NCBI RefSeq assembly: GCF_041154385.1
Contig: NZ_AP028929.1
Span: forward strand, 1,364,001 to 1,428,000
Reading direction: 5' to 3'
Source: Streptococcus sp. SN-1
GTDB taxonomy: Bacteria > Bacillota > Bacilli > Lactobacillales > Streptococcaceae
DNA: 64,000 nt
This document shows positions 1-9,461 of this stretch, piece by piece; the stretch's first letter is position 1; each line of letters opens with the position of its first letter. Made by a program: the position numbers and the translations under genes. The notes beneath the pieces were generated by a model. The model worked only from the letters and a program-made list of their open reading frames with translations, was not told the origin of the DNA and made no database searches.

Positions 1-217
1 TCATCCCACGGTTTACCAAGACCATGAGAGCTTGAATAACCTGACGAGCTTCCTCGCAGGCAGTCTCTTCGCCCAAAACCTGCACAATCTCCGTACGGGC
101 ATGAATCACCACATCAAGCTCTTCTTCCATCAAACGAAGATGGCGTTCATTGGAACCAAAAAGATGAAACAGGTCATCTGGATGACTCAGTTGAATGTCA
201 ATTGAATGTTCCTTCAA
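1..217 (-). CDS. phoH: PhoH-family ATPase, N-terminal part (runs off the window)
   Basis: The first 72 codons of a PhoH-like protein, a cytosolic P-loop ATPase linked to RNA metabolism, are present; the ATPase domain lies outside the window. The reading frame is open from a TTG at 217 to base 1 and begins LKEHSIDIQLSHPDDLFHLF, followed by the KH-like segment usual before the PhoH ATPase domain. The TTG is preceded by a good GAGAGG ribosome site eight bases upstream, and no in-frame ATG competes with it. A promoter lies at 252-280, so it is probably transcribed separately from the yozE gene upstream. Family assignment is from recognition of the N-terminal sequence. Confidence 0.85.
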   Translation of the reverse strand, partial: MKEHSIDIQLSHPDDLFHLFGSNERHLRLMEEELDVVIHARTEIVQVLGEETACEEARQVIQALMVLVNRGM

Positions 218-251
218 ATAAAGAACCTCTCTAATCCTTTTATTTCTTTTT

Positions 252-280
252 ATTATAGCAAAGGGATGGAGAAATTACTA
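252..280 (-). promoter_or_regulatory. Promoter of phoH
   Basis: On the minus strand a TATAAT -10 box (252-257) with an upstream TGC extension (258-260) lies 17 bases from a TAGTAA -35 (275-280). It sits in the 84-base gap between yozE and the phoH TTG start. Confidence 0.55.
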
Positions 281-301
281 GCCCAAACCCAGTGAATCAT
301 G

Positions 302-517
302 CTAGTGTTCTAAGTATTCTTGCCAGATAGCGTCAAAGTCTCCTAGGTTAAAAGAGAAGCTGGCATGCTCCTCCAAAAAGCGACTCACCTCATCAAAATC
401 ATCTGTGTGTTTTGGAAAGGCTGATTCTTCAAATGCTAGGTCTGCCAAGATAGCCTTGGGAATGTTACTTTTAGGATTGCGCTCGGTCATGAGCCAAGTG
501 TAAAATGATTTTCTCAT
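302..517 (-). CDS. YozE-family small protein
   Basis: A 71-residue soluble protein beginning [15 protein letters not shown], with the aromatic [13 protein letters not shown] opening and a later [12 protein letters not shown] stretch typical of the YozE (SAM-like helical) family of Firmicutes. Its function is unknown. The start is set by an AGGGAGAT ribosome site just upstream. It lies eight bases downstream of cvfB in the direction of transcription and is probably read from the same message. Confidence 0.85.
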   Translation of the reverse strand: MRKSFYTWLMTERNPKSNIPKAILADLAFEESAFPKHTDDFDEVSRFLEEHASFSFNLGDFDAIWQEYLEH

Positions 518-525
518 ATATCTCC

Positions 526-1380
526 CTAGATCAACTCTGTCCCAAACTGGTCTTGTTTGATTTTACCAGCCTTCATCAAGCCACCGAGTGCTTTCTTGAA
601 CTGACCTTTAGAGATACCAAAGGTTGCCTTGATGTCGTCTGGAGATGACTTATCATTTAAGGTCATGAAACCACCATTGCTTTCCAAGTAGGTCAAAATC
701 ATCTGGGCATCATTTTCCAACATCTCAAAAGAACGTGGTTTGAGAGAGAGATTCAGAGTACGGTCCACTTCACGGAAGCCAATAACACGCGCATCTAAAA
801 CTTGCCCCAAACGTGGTTCTGCGTAACGCTCGCTAGGATGGATAAAACCAAGCATGTTATTTTCTGGCAGATAAACAAAAGTTCCTGACAACTTGAGACG
901 GTATACAATGGCTGGCCAGTTTTGGTTCTGCATGTTGTTGTAAGCAGGACGAGCCAGACGTTGGAAGTCTTCTTGATAAGCCAAGAGGCCCCAGATACGA
1001 TCTTTCTTGTCCACTTCAAGACGGATGTAGAGTTGGTCGCCTTTCTTAGGCCAGAGTTCCTTGAACTCAGGGAGAATATCGAGTGACACAACGATTTCCT
1101 TGTCAGGAAGGCCTGTATCCACAAAGACACCCAAGTCTTTACGAACTTCCGTTACAGTTCCCCAACCAAATTGGTCCTGAGTGGCAGTTACTTCTATGGT
1201 TGTCAGGCGCAGTTTTTGCTTCATATCCGCGTAGGCAAAACCTTTAACCGTGTCCCCTACTGTATGTTGACCTTCTTCCTTAGCAAGAGCATAGGTTTGA
1301 CCATCCTTTTGAACAAAGTAAAAACGGTCATTTTCATCGATGATCAGTCCAACGATAAAACTTGCAAGATTTGTATTCAT
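526..1380 (-). CDS. cvfB: S1-domain RNA-binding protein CvfB
   Basis: A 284-residue protein of the CvfB/YitL family, with tandem S1-like OB-fold RNA-binding domains followed by a C-terminal winged-helix domain (final 60 residues). In staphylococci CvfB affects virulence gene expression; here the role is inferred only. I chose the ATG at 1380 ([12 protein letters not shown]) because AAGGAAAT lies directly in front of it. The 13 extra N-terminal residues available upstream run into the terminator of frr and look non-coding. Downstream it is followed closely by yozE. Confidence 0.9.
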   Translation of the reverse strand: MNTNLASFIVGLIIDENDRFYFVQKDGQTYALAKEEGQHTVGDTVKGFAYADMKQKLRLTTIEVTATQDQFGWGTVTEVRKDLGVFVDTGLPDKEIVVSLDILPEFKELWPKKGDQLYIRLEVDKKDRIWGLLAYQEDFQRLARPAYNNMQNQNWPAIVYRLKLSGTFVYLPENNMLGFIHPSERYAEPRLGQVLDARVIGFREVDRTLNLSLKPRSFEMLENDAQMILTYLESNGGFMTLNDKSSPDDIKATFGISKGQFKKALGGLMKAGKIKQDQFGTELI

Positions 1381-1397
1381 ATTTCCTTCTTTCGAAT

Positions 1398-1428
1398 AAA
1401 ACTCAGCCAGCAATGCCAACTGAGTTTT
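1398..1428 (-). terminator. Terminator after frr
   Basis: On the minus strand an AAACTCAG/CTGAGTTTT inverted repeat closes over a 13-base loop and ends in a T-rich stretch, between the frr stop and the cvfB start. It sits close to the cvfB ribosome site, so it could also attenuate read-through into cvfB. Confidence 0.6.
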
Positions 1429-1439
1429 TCTGTTTATTT

Positions 1440-1997
1440 TTAGACTTCCAAAAGTTCTTTCTCTTTGTTGGCAGTCATGTCGTCGATGTGTTTAACAGCA
1501 TCGTCTGTTACTTTTTGAATGTCTTTTTCAAGAGTCTTCAATTCGTCTTCAGTGATTTCTTTTGCTTTTTCTTGTTTCTTAGCTTCGTCCATAGCATCGC
1601 GACGGATATTACGAACAGCTACTTTAGCATTTTCGCCGACCTTCTTCACTTCTTTAGCAAGGTCACGACGAGTTTCTTCTGTAAGAGCAGGGATAACCAA
1701 GCGAATCACAGAACCGTCGTTAGCTGGTGTAATACCAAGATCAGAAGCGTTCAAGGCACGTTCGATGTCTTTCAATGAAGACTTGTCAAATGGTGTTACC
1801 AACAAAACACGTGCTTCTGGAATGGTGATTGAAGCGATTTGGTTAAGAGGAGTTTCTACTCCATAATATTCTACATGTACACGGTCAAGCAAGCTTGCAT
1901 TGGCACGACCGGCACGGATACCACCAAATTCACGAGCAAGTGATTGGTGAGACTGGGTCATTCTCTCTTTAGCTTTTTCAATAATTGCGTTAACCAT
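1440..1997 (-). CDS. frr: Ribosome recycling factor
   Basis: A 185-residue RRF, the family's usual length. It splits the post-termination ribosome together with EF-G. Diagnostic segments include [13 protein letters not shown] near residue 26, the DRVHVEYYG motif and the alpha-helical C-terminus. It lies eight bases after pyrH on the same strand, the conserved pyrH-frr pair of Firmicutes, so the two are almost certainly cotranscribed. A hairpin terminator follows at 1398-1428. Confidence 0.97.
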   Translation of the reverse strand: MVNAIIEKAKERMTQSHQSLAREFGGIRAGRANASLLDRVHVEYYGVETPLNQIASITIPEARVLLVTPFDKSSLKDIERALNASDLGITPANDGSVIRLVIPALTEETRRDLAKEVKKVGENAKVAVRNIRRDAMDEAKKQEKAKEITEDELKTLEKDIQKVTDDAVKHIDDMTANKEKELLEV

Positions 1998-2005
1998 AAT
2001 CTTTC

Positions 2006-2743
2006 TTATTCCTTTTCTTCGATATTATTTGAAACTGTTGTTCCGATATTTTCACCAAATACGACACGTTTGATGTTGCCTGGTTGGTTCATGTTGAAGA
2101 CAACCAAGTCAATGTCGTTGTCCATTGAGAGGGTTGAAGCAGTTGAGTCCATGATACGAAGACCTTTATTGATAACGTCACGGTGGGTCAATTCTTCAAA
2201 CTTAACAGCTGTCTTGTCCTTCTTAGGATCGGCATTGTAAACACCATCTACACCATTTTTAGCCATAAGGATAGCATCTGCTTCGATTTCAGCTGCACGA
2301 AGAGCCGCTGTGGTATCTGTTGAGAAGTAAGGTGAACCAATTCCGGCACCAAAGATAACGATACGGCCTTTTTCAAGGTGACGAAGGGCACGTCCACGGA
2401 CATAAGGCTCTGCCACTTGTTGCATGGCAATGGCAGTTTGCACACGCGTATCAACCCCAACTTGTTGCAATGAATCTGCCATCACAAGAGCATTCATAAC
2501 AGTCCCAAGCATTCCTGTATAATCTGCCTGAACTCGGTCCATTCCTGCTTCTGCTGCAGGTTCACCACGCCAGAGATTTCCTCCACCAATAACAAGGGCA
2601 ATTTCGATACCTAAGCTATGAACTTCTTGAATCTCTTTTGCGATTGTTTGAACTGTTTGGATATCAATCCCTACGCCACGTTCACCGGCAAGGGCTTCAC
2701 CTGATAACTTGATTAAAATACGTTTATACTTGGGATTCGCCAT
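2006..2743 (-). CDS. pyrH: UMP kinase
   Basis: A 245-residue UMP kinase of the amino-acid-kinase fold, converting UMP to UDP in pyrimidine nucleotide synthesis. It has KLSGEALAG (phosphate-binding), [12 protein letters not shown] and the [15 protein letters not shown] segment as [20 protein letters not shown] start it at the ATG at 2743 (MANPKYKR), with GGAG seven bases upstream; a GTG six bases further out is in frame but overlaps the ribosome site. It is the first gene of the pyrH-frr unit. Confidence 0.97.
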   Translation of the reverse strand: MANPKYKRILIKLSGEALAGERGVGIDIQTVQTIAKEIQEVHSLGIEIALVIGGGNLWRGEPAAEAGMDRVQADYTGMLGTVMNALVMADSLQQVGVDTRVQTAIAMQQVAEPYVRGRALRHLEKGRIVIFGAGIGSPYFSTDTTAALRAAEIEADAILMAKNGVDGVYNADPKKDKTAVKFEELTHRDVINKGLRIMDSTASTLSMDNDIDLVVFNMNQPGNIKRVVFGENIGTTVSNNIEEKE

Positions 2744-2826
2744 TTTCACTCTCCTTCTTTTATCCTACCTATTTTATCACAATTTCTAAGATTTTTATAG
2801 TGTCATGAACAATTCTTTCAAAAAAA

Positions 2827-4161
2827 TTAGACAGTCAAAAATTTCTCTAAGTCAGTAAGAGCACGCTCTGCAATTTTTTCATAACGAGCCTTCTTATCAC
2901 GAATACGCTCACCTTCCAACTCCTTGATAATTCCAAAATTGACATTCATTGGTTGGAAATGTTTGCTGTCCGCATGGGTGATGTAATGAGCCAGACTGCC
3001 AATCGCTGTCGTCTCTGGGAAAATAGCTGGACTTTCTCCCTTGAAAAGACGAGCTGCATTAATTCCCGCAACTAATCCTGACGCTGCTGATTCAACATAG
3101 CCTTCCACACCCGTCATCTGACCAGCAAAGAAGAGATTTGGTTGTTTCTTAGAACGGTAAGTCTGCTCCAGAAGATTTGGTGAATCCATGTAAGAATTGC
3201 GGTGCATAACACCATAACGAACAAACTCCGCATTTTCAAGACCTGGAATCATTTGGAAGACGCGCTTTTGTTCTCCCCATTTGAGATGGGTTTGGAAACC
3301 GACGATATTGTATAGGCTACCAGCCGCATTGTCCTGACGAAGTTGAACCACAGCATAAGGTGTTTTGAATTCGCCATCACGAGGTCCAGTATAGTCGTCT
3401 GGATACTCCAAACCGACTGGTTTCATAGGACCATAAAGCATAGTTTTAATGCCACGTTTGGCCATAACTTCGATAGGCATACATCCTTCAAAGTACTTTT
3501 CTTTTTCGAAAGAATTAAGCGGAGCTTCTTCTGCATTGACCAAAGCTTCATGGAAATCCATAAATTCTTGCTTGGTCATTGGAGCATTTAGGTAGGCAGC
3601 TTCTCCCTTATCATAACGTGATTTGAGATAGACCTTGCTCATATCGATGGTGTTGACGTCGATAATAGGCGCTGCCGCGTCGTAGAAATAAAAACCATCA
3701 CCGTCATTAAGGGCATGAATCTTTTCAGCCAGAGCATCGCTGGTCAACGGACCAGTCGCAACAACTGTAATAACATCTGTTGGCAATTCTGTAATTTCAT
3801 CACGAACCACTTCAATCAAGGGATGGTTGGCAACTTTTTCGGTCACCATTTGGGAGAAACCATCACGGTCCACGGCAAGGGCTCCGCCTGCGGGAACACG
3901 TGTAGCTTCAGCAGATTCCAAGATAACAGAACCCAAGCGACGCATTTCTTCCTTGAGAAGCCCTACAGCGTTTGTCAAAGCATCCCCACGCAAGGAATTG
4001 GAACAAACCAATTCAGCAAAATTGTCTGTTTTGTGCTGAGGTGTCGACTTGACACCACGCATTTCATAAAGTTTAACTGGAATACCACGCTCTGCGATTT
4101 GATAGGCTGCTTCAGAACCTGCCAAACCAGCACCGATAACATTGATATAAGATTGAGACAC
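2827..4161 (-). CDS. trmFO: Folate-dependent tRNA (uracil-5-)-methyltransferase TrmFO
   Basis: A 444-residue FAD protein that makes m5U54 in the tRNA T-loop using methylenetetrahydrofolate. The N-terminal dinucleotide fold is clear ([21 protein letters not shown]), followed by [17 protein letters not shown], which contains a catalytic cysteine, and the C-terminal [19 protein letters not shown]. The start is a GTG at 4161, nine bases after AGAGGT; upstream codons in frame lack a ribosome site. It has a long leader containing terminator-like repeats (4205-4325), so its expression may be attenuated. Confidence 0.93.
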   Translation of the reverse strand: MSQSYINVIGAGLAGSEAAYQIAERGIPVKLYEMRGVKSTPQHKTDNFAELVCSNSLRGDALTNAVGLLKEEMRRLGSVILESAEATRVPAGGALAVDRDGFSQMVTEKVANHPLIEVVRDEITELPTDVITVVATGPLTSDALAEKIHALNDGDGFYFYDAAAPIIDVNTIDMSKVYLKSRYDKGEAAYLNAPMTKQEFMDFHEALVNAEEAPLNSFEKEKYFEGCMPIEVMAKRGIKTMLYGPMKPVGLEYPDDYTGPRDGEFKTPYAVVQLRQDNAAGSLYNIVGFQTHLKWGEQKRVFQMIPGLENAEFVRYGVMHRNSYMDSPNLLEQTYRSKKQPNLFFAGQMTGVEGYVESAASGLVAGINAARLFKGESPAIFPETTAIGSLAHYITHADSKHFQPMNVNFGIIKELEGERIRDKKARYEKIAERALTDLEKFLTV

Positions 4162-4204
4162 GACACTAATACCTCTTTGGGAGTGTAAAGACAAGCTTCA
4201 CATT

Positions 4205-4325
4205 GAAAAAGCCAACCGAACTTACTCGCTTTCGACTTTCTTGGCTCAGGCTGAAAAAGTCCACAGGACTTACTTCGCTTTCGAATTTCCTGGCTCAGGC
4301 TGAAAAAGTCCCCCGGACTTTTTCA
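4205..4325 (-). repeat. Tandem 48-49 bp terminator-like repeat in the trmFO leader
   Basis: Two and a half imperfect copies: 4205-4252, 4253-4301 and the partial 4302-4325. Each has the plus-strand pattern GAAAAAGTCC...GGACTT, then CGCTTTCGA, then TGGCTCAGGCT. On the transcribed minus strand each unit forms a short GC-containing hairpin followed by a run of T, the best being AAAAAGTCC-GGG-GGACTTTTT. All copies lie between the promoter at 4359-4386 and the trmFO start. A related unit follows rpmA at 17521-17580. Confidence 0.75.
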
Positions 4326-4358
4326 CTCCCACAAATCTTTCTAATTTTTTCTTCTACT

Positions 4359-4386
4359 AGTATAACAAAAAAAGGGAAGAAGGCAA
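4359..4386 (-). promoter_or_regulatory. Likely promoter of trmFO overlapping the rsmI terminator
   Basis: On the minus strand TTGCCT (4381-4386), a 16-base spacer and an extended -10 TGT-TATACT (4359-4367). The spacer holds the T tract of the rsmI terminator. Transcription from here would read a roughly 190-base leader before trmFO. Confidence 0.5.
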
Positions 4387-4396
4387 ACTTCCCTGT
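4370..4396 (-). terminator. Terminator after rsmI
   Basis: On the minus strand GGGAAG, an eight-base loop and CTTCCC are followed by seven T, immediately after the rsmI stop codon. Confidence 0.75.
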
Positions 4397-5275
4397 TTAG
4401 TCATTTTCTTGATTTTCTTCCCAGTCGTGATAGGCAGCGTAGAGTTGACTCTTATTCCACTGGTAAATCTTAGCGACTTCCTTAATAGCTTGATTTTTCT
4501 TCATGCCTTGCTGGATGCGGGCTTGGATTTCTGAAAACAAGTCCTCCTCGTCCTTTTCTTCCATATCCTGACTGGCACCTTCAACGATGAGAAGGCATTC
4601 TCCCTTAAGTGGCGTTTCAGAGATGCTTTCCAGCAATTCAGAGATCTTTCCTCTTTGGTATTCCTCATAGATTTTAGTCAATTCCCTGACCAAGACGACC
4701 GAGCGATCACCGTAGACTTCTAGCATATTTTCCAACGTATCTGCCACACGATGGGGCGATTCATAGAAAATTTGTGTTTCAGGATAGTCTTTTTTCGAGT
4801 CGAAAAATTGCTTTTGCTGGCCTGATTTCCTGGGTAAAAAGCCGTAAAAGATATGTGGCTGTGGCGCTAAACCACTGGCAATCAAGGCAGAAATCCCTGC
4901 AGAGGCACCCGGAACTGTGACAACTGCAATCTCTTCCTCAATCGCCGACTTAACCAAATCATGACCAGGGTCTGAGATGCTAGGCAGACCCGCGTCGGAT
5001 ACCTGTGCAATGCTTTGTCCTGCTTTCAGGAAACCAATCAAATCAGGAATCTTTTCCTTAGCATTGTGCTCATGAAAACTGATCTGCTTGGTCGAAATGT
5101 CAAAATGCTTGAGCAAAAGCCCTGTATTGCGCGTGTCCTCAGCAGCAACCCAGTTCACTTCTTTCAAGGTCTGAATAGCTCGAAAGGTCATATCGTCTAG
5201 ATTGCCAATCGGCGTTGCCACTAGATACAGCTTGCCATAGGGAGACTGCCCCTTAAAACTTTTTTGGATCTGCAT
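4397..5275 (-). CDS. rsmI: 16S rRNA (cytidine-1402-2'-O)-methyltransferase
   Basis: A 292-residue SAM-dependent methyltransferase of the tetrapyrrole-methylase-like family that modifies C1402 of 16S rRNA. The N-terminal GKLYLVATPIGNLDDMTFRA and the SDAGLPSISDPGH motif are diagnostic, with the family's C-terminal helical domain present. GGAG lies five bases before the ATG. The start is three bases after the yabA stop, the usual yabA-rsmI order. Confidence 0.96.
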   Translation of the reverse strand: MQIQKSFKGQSPYGKLYLVATPIGNLDDMTFRAIQTLKEVNWVAAEDTRNTGLLLKHFDISTKQISFHEHNAKEKIPDLIGFLKAGQSIAQVSDAGLPSISDPGHDLVKSAIEEEIAVVTVPGASAGISALIASGLAPQPHIFYGFLPRKSGQQKQFFDSKKDYPETQIFYESPHRVADTLENMLEVYGDRSVVLVRELTKIYEEYQRGKISELLESISETPLKGECLLIVEGASQDMEEKDEEDLFSEIQARIQQGMKKNQAIKEVAKIYQWNKSQLYAAYHDWEENQEND

Positions 5276-5277
5276 GC

Positions 5278-5595
5278 TTACTCCCTGTATAACAACTCGT
5301 CACAGAACATACATTCCTCGTCCTGCTCTCGACGTTGTCCATAAAAATCATTACATACGTGAAAACCATCTTTATAAATTCGACGGACACTTTCACGAAC
5401 ATGCTTAGCCTTGACGGGAGCGTCTGCTTCCACCTCACCCAAGCGTTCTCGCAACTTACTATTTTCCAAACGAAGAGCTGTATTTTCCTCTACCAGGCTC
5501 TTTAGATTTTTCTTGATAGCTTCCACATCGGCCAAGGTTACCAATAACTGTTGGGAAAAATCATCCAGCGCGTCAAATAATTCTTTTTTGTCCAT
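5278..5595 (-). CDS. yabA: Replication initiation control protein YabA
   Basis: A 105-residue protein with an N-terminal coiled coil (residues 1-60) and a C-terminal zinc-binding domain showing HVCNDFYG and CMFCDELLY. In B. subtilis YabA binds DnaA and DnaN and restrains re-initiation of replication. It lies between holB and rsmI, the conserved Firmicute context, so it is probably cotranscribed with tmk-holB. Confidence 0.93.
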   Translation of the reverse strand: MDKKELFDALDDFSQQLLVTLADVEAIKKNLKSLVEENTALRLENSKLRERLGEVEADAPVKAKHVRESVRRIYKDGFHVCNDFYGQRREQDEECMFCDELLYRE

Positions 5596-5634
5596 AAAAC
5601 AGCCCTTTCCTTTCTTTATCGTTCATTTTTGAGT

Positions 5635-6525
5635 TCATATTTCTTTCAAGACCAGATATTCCATGGCATTTTGAAAGCTGACATTAGCTTGCCACATTTT
5701 TCTAGCTTCTAGCAAATCTTGTAGAATCACTCTTACTCTTGCTTGTAGGATATCTTGCCCACAGAGGACTTCAAGAATCCGTAAAACCTGATCTTGTTTT
5801 TCCTTGTCATCTACTAAGTTCGCTAATTTAGCAACCTGTAGGTAACTTTCTTTTTTCTTAGCCACTAACCAAGTCAGCAGGCGTTCACTTTCATCGACCA
5901 AGGTCCAAAAACTTGCCTGATTGGCCAACTTTTCTGCTTCAGCTCGCGATTGACTAAACTGGGCTAAAAGAGTCGCTTTTTTCTTAACCAGTCCCATTTG
6001 TTCTAAGAGCAAGATGAGCTTTTCTTCTTGCTTTGTAAAGTGGAAAATCTGAGTCCGACTTCGAATTGTCGGTAACATCTTTTCCTCATCGCTAGTCAAG
6101 AAGAAAATGTAAACCTCACTCTGGGGTTCTTCGATGACCTTGAGCAGAGAATTGGCTGCGTTAGGATGCATTTTCTCAGCTTGCTCGATAATAAAGACCT
6201 GTTGCTGGCTTTCAATCCCTGCTTGAGAAAACTGTCCCACCAATTCCCGAATGCGTTCTGTCTTAATAACCTGATTGACTGGCTTAATCAAGGTGACATC
6301 GGGAAACTCTCCCTGTTCAATCAGCTTGCAGTTTCGGCATTTCTCACATGGTAAAACACCTACTTTATCTGTACAAAAGAGGCTCTTAGCTAAAAATTGC
6401 GCCATTTCCAAGCTTCCAAAGAAACCTGAAAAGAGATAGGCATGATTGAGCTGGTCTTGTTCTAAGATACGGACAAAACTGTCAAACTGGGCTGGTTGCC
6501 AAGCCTTTAGTTGATCTTGTTTCAT
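5635..6525 (-). CDS. holB: DNA polymerase III delta' subunit
   Basis: A 296-residue clamp-loader subunit. It has the N-terminal HAYLFSG segment, a four-cysteine zinc module ([11 protein letters not shown] near residue 60), the [19 protein letters not shown] sensor region and the EEP motif. The usual Walker A lysine is absent, as expected for delta'. The ATG overlaps the tmk stop by four bases (ATGA), indicating coupling. Confidence 0.93.
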   Translation of the reverse strand: MKQDQLKAWQPAQFDSFVRILEQDQLNHAYLFSGFFGSLEMAQFLAKSLFCTDKVGVLPCEKCRNCKLIEQGEFPDVTLIKPVNQVIKTERIRELVGQFSQAGIESQQQVFIIEQAEKMHPNAANSLLKVIEEPQSEVYIFFLTSDEEKMLPTIRSRTQIFHFTKQEEKLILLLEQMGLVKKKATLLAQFSQSRAEAEKLANQASFWTLVDESERLLTWLVAKKKESYLQVAKLANLVDDKEKQDQVLRILEVLCGQDILQARVRVILQDLLEARKMWQANVSFQNAMEYLVLKEI

Positions 6526-7160
6526 TTGACCAAGCCCATTCTGTCAAACAAGACAGCCTTGGTTGTTTCCACAACTTGCTCCAATGGAAGACTCGCATCA
6601 ATCTTGACAATGCGATTTCCTTCTTTGTCCAGAAGAGAAAGGTAACCTTGACGGACTTTTTTATGCAAGTCCAACCCTTCCAAGTCCAAACGATTGACCT
6701 CGCGGTCACTATTAGCAGCAATGCGAGCCAGTCCTTCTTCCACCTCGATGTCAAAATAGAGTGTCAAATCGGGTTTAAGGCCATCTGTCGCAAACCGATT
6801 GAGCCAATCAATGGCGTCAATATCCAAGCCACGACCAAATCCCTGATAGGCAACGGAACTATCGATGAAGCGGTCCATAATGACCAACTTGCCAGCTTCA
6901 AGTGCTGGAAGAACTTTTTCCACCAAGTGCTGTCTACGACTGGCGATATAGAGAAGGAGCTCTGTTTTAGGATCCATCTGAGTATGACTTGGGTCCAAAA
7001 TCACTTGACGAATCTTCTCCCCAATCAAGACTCCACCTGGCTCACGGGTCGTCAGCACCTCTACTCCTTTTTCCTCTAAAATTGGTAGCAGAGCCTCTAA
7101 AACACTTGTCTTGCCTGCTCCCTCTGGTCCCTCAAGAGAGACTAAAAATCCTTTTGACAT
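6522..7160 (-). CDS. tmk: Thymidylate kinase
   Basis: A 212-residue dTMP kinase: P-loop [10 protein letters not shown] at residues 11-20, the DR motif in [15 protein letters not shown], and the LID region. It supplies dTDP for DNA synthesis. It heads the tmk-holB-yabA-rsmI string. The ribosome site is weak (GAGTTAGAC). Upstream, TTGTCA and an extended TGATAGAAT box 19 bases apart form a possible promoter (about 7187-7220). Confidence 0.96.
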   Translation of the reverse strand: MSKGFLVSLEGPEGAGKTSVLEALLPILEEKGVEVLTTREPGGVLIGEKIRQVILDPSHTQMDPKTELLLYIASRRQHLVEKVLPALEAGKLVIMDRFIDSSVAYQGFGRGLDIDAIDWLNRFATDGLKPDLTLYFDIEVEEGLARIAANSDREVNRLDLEGLDLHKKVRQGYLSLLDKEGNRIVKIDASLPLEQVVETTKAVLFDRMGLVK

Positions 7161-7240
7161 GTCTAACTCATTTCTTTTTTACTACTTCTATTCTATCAAA
7201 AAAATGGGGGTTTGTGACAATCTTTTTGTCTTCTCATTTC

Positions 7241-7354
7241 ATACTCAATGAAAATCAAAGAGCAAACTAGGAAGCTAGCCGCAGGTTGCTCAAAACACTG
7301 TTTTGAGGTTGTAGATGGAAGCTGACGTGGTTTGAAGAGATTTTCCAAGAGTAT
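7241..7354 (-). repeat. BOX element, copy 1
   Basis: A mitis-group BOX repeat reading A to C on the minus strand. The left end is the boxC terminus (ATACTCAATGAAAATCAAAG), the middle a boxB-like core with a CTCAAAACACTGTTTTGAG hairpin, and the right end a shortened boxA (GTGGTTTGAAGAGATTTTCC). The boxA interior that pairs with the well-known BOX typing primer is deleted. It lies between tmk and proC. Confidence 0.9.
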
Positions 7355-7367
7355 CAACCACCATAAA

Positions 7368-7391
7368 AGAGGCAGTCAAAGCCACCTCTTA
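7368..7391 (-). terminator. Terminator after proC
   Basis: AGAGG...CCTCTTTT hairpin on the minus strand, overlapping the end of proC. The stem is short. Confidence 0.5.
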
Positions 7392-8186
7392 TTTACCTAA
7401 TTCTTGTGTTCGTTTGTAGGCTTGACCAACTGCATCCATGACTGTTCCTCGAAAAGCATGCGCTTCTAGGCTCGCTACACCGGCGATAGTCGAACCTCCT
7501 GGGCTACAAACTTGGTCTTTCAAGACCCCAGGATGCTCTTGGCTTTCTAGGACCAATTTCCCAGCTCCTACCACAGTTTGAGCCGCCATTTTCAATGCCG
7601 TTTCTCGTGGCAATCCCGTCTGAACACCTGCATCTGCCAAGGCCTCAATAAAGAGATAGACAAAAGCCGGTCCACAGCCTGCAAGACCTGTCGCTGCGTC
7701 GATTAAGCCTTCTCCTAGTTCAACCAAGAGACCAGCCTTGGTTAAAAGCTGACAAAAGAGCTCACTGTCCTTAGCCCTGCAATTAGGAGACAAGGCATAG
7801 CTAATCACTCCTTGACCGATAGAAGCAGGAGTATTTGGCATCATACGAATAATTCGGTGTTGACTTGGGATAAGACTTGCTATTTTTTCTAAAGTCAATC
7901 CAGCTGCCATGGAAATCAAAAGAAGACTTTCTCTTTTTTCAAGGATAGACTGGTATTGAGCAAGCAATTCAGAAAACTGGGCTGGCTTTACTCCTAGAAA
8001 AATCACATCTGCTTCTGCAAAAATTTCTTCATTGCTGGAAGCCTGACCACCAAAGTTGGCGATGAAAGCATCCACCTTGGCTTGGCTACGATTGGCAAGA
8101 AGAAGGTCATCGCCCGTCTTGGCCTTCAAAACAGCCTTAGCCAAGCTAGCTCCCATATTCCCCAAACCGATAAATCCAATCTTCAT
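7389..8186 (-). CDS. proC: Pyrroline-5-carboxylate reductase
   Basis: A 265-residue NAD(P)H-dependent enzyme, the last step of proline synthesis. The N-terminal GFIGLGNMGASLAKA is a Rossmann glycine motif, and the C-terminal VCSPGGSTIAGVASLE matches the ProC signature. It is last in the proB-proA-proC operon, three bases after proA, with GGGAG before the ATG. Confidence 0.97.
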   Translation of the reverse strand: MKIGFIGLGNMGASLAKAVLKAKTGDDLLLANRSQAKVDAFIANFGGQASSNEEIFAEADVIFLGVKPAQFSELLAQYQSILEKRESLLLISMAAGLTLEKIASLIPSQHRIIRMMPNTPASIGQGVISYALSPNCRAKDSELFCQLLTKAGLLVELGEGLIDAATGLAGCGPAFVYLFIEALADAGVQTGLPRETALKMAAQTVVGAGKLVLESQEHPGVLKDQVCSPGGSTIAGVASLEAHAFRGTVMDAVGQAYKRTQELGK

Positions 8187-8189
8187 CTC

Positions 8190-9452
8190 TTACTCCCTTA
8201 TCTGCCCATCACCAGCAACCACATACTTGTAACTGGTCAACTCTTTCAAGCCCATTGGACCACGCGCGTGCAATTTCTGAGTTGAAATCCCCATTTCACA
8301 ACCCAGACCAAATTGGCCACCATCGGTGAAACGAGTTGAGGCATTGACATAAACCGCTGCAGAGTCCACTTGATCTGTAAAGTAAGCTGCAGCTTCAGCA
8401 TTTTCCGTCACAATGGCATCCGAATGATGGGTACTGTGAGCCTCAATATGGGCAACAGCTTCTTCTAAACTGCTCACAACCTTAACAGCTAATACATAGT
8501 CTAAAAACTCGGTGTCGAAGTCTTGTGCTTCAGCTGCTTGGCCTGAAACAAACTGACTTGCTTTCTCATCTAAGCGGAATTGAATTGGTTCCAGACCAGA
8601 TTCTTTTCGATCTGCAACCAGCACTTGCTCCAAGCGAGGAAGGAAGCTTGCTGCCTTGTCTTCATGAACCAGCAGAACCTCCATGGCATTGCAGACAGAA
8701 GGACGACTTGTTTTGGCATTGTTGATGATAGACAGACCCTTGTCCTCATCTGCGTCCTTATCGACATAAACATGGACAATCCCAGTCCCTGTCTCAATGA
8801 CTGGTACAATAGCATTTTCAACCACTGCATTGATCAAACCAGCCCCTCCACGAGGAATAAGAAGGTCTAGATAGCCCTTGGCCTTCATCATGGCATAGCT
8901 ACTTTCACGGCTGGTATCTTCCACCAGTTGAATCACATCTGGGTGAATAGTAGTCGTCTCCAAACCCTTCTTCAAAGCTGTGACAATGGCATGGGCTGTT
9001 TGATAGGCATCCTTCCCACTACGAAGAACAACTGCATTTCCACTCTTGAGAGCCAGAGCAGCCGCATCAGACGTCACATTTGGACGACTTTCATAGATTA
9101 TACCGATAACGCCCATAGCCACACGTTTTTTGGTGATCACTAAGCCATTTTCAAGATGATTGGTTTCTAAAACTTCACCGATTGGATCTGGTAAAGCAAC
9201 CACTTCACGAATCCCAGTTGCCATCGCTTCTATACGTCCTGCATCCAAATAAAGACGATCCAGCATCACATCTGAGATTTTCCCCTTAGCCGCTTCCATA
9301 TCGAGGGCATTGGCCGCTAAAATCTCCTCAGTAGCTGCTAATAAATGATCAGCCATGGCTAGCAAGGCTTGATTTTTCACCTCTTCACTAGCTGTGTTGA
9401 TCGATTTTTTAACAGCCTGTACCTGTTCAAATTGTTCTTGTGTACTTACCAT
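8190..9452 (-). CDS. proA: Gamma-glutamyl phosphate reductase
   Basis: A 420-residue aldehyde-dehydrogenase-fold enzyme reducing glutamyl-5-phosphate to the semialdehyde. The catalytic cysteine lies in [15 protein letters not shown] near residue 255, and the C-terminal [17 protein letters not shown] matches the family. AGAGGT precedes the ATG. It lies nine bases after proB. Confidence 0.97.
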   Translation of the reverse strand: MVSTQEQFEQVQAVKKSINTASEEVKNQALLAMADHLLAATEEILAANALDMEAAKGKISDVMLDRLYLDAGRIEAMATGIREVVALPDPIGEVLETNHLENGLVITKKRVAMGVIGIIYESRPNVTSDAAALALKSGNAVVLRSGKDAYQTAHAIVTALKKGLETTTIHPDVIQLVEDTSRESSYAMMKAKGYLDLLIPRGGAGLINAVVENAIVPVIETGTGIVHVYVDKDADEDKGLSIINNAKTSRPSVCNAMEVLLVHEDKAASFLPRLEQVLVADRKESGLEPIQFRLDEKASQFVSGQAAEAQDFDTEFLDYVLAVKVVSSLEEAVAHIEAHSTHHSDAIVTENAEAAAYFTDQVDSAAVYVNASTRFTDGGQFGLGCEMGISTQKLHARGPMGLKELTSYKYVVAGDGQIRE

Positions 9453-9461
9453 AGTTTACCT

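Noticed and set aside
1171..1866. Plus-strand open frames opposite cvfB and frr
   Set aside because: They mirror strong minus-strand genes, have no ribosome sites and no recognisable protein features.
3343..4188. Plus-strand frames opposite trmFO, including one of 157 codons
   Set aside because: Shadow frames of a well-conserved gene; composition is not protein-like.
7241..7354. RUP element
   Set aside because: The boxA/boxC ends and the BOX-primer sequence in the 62697 copy identify the family as BOX.
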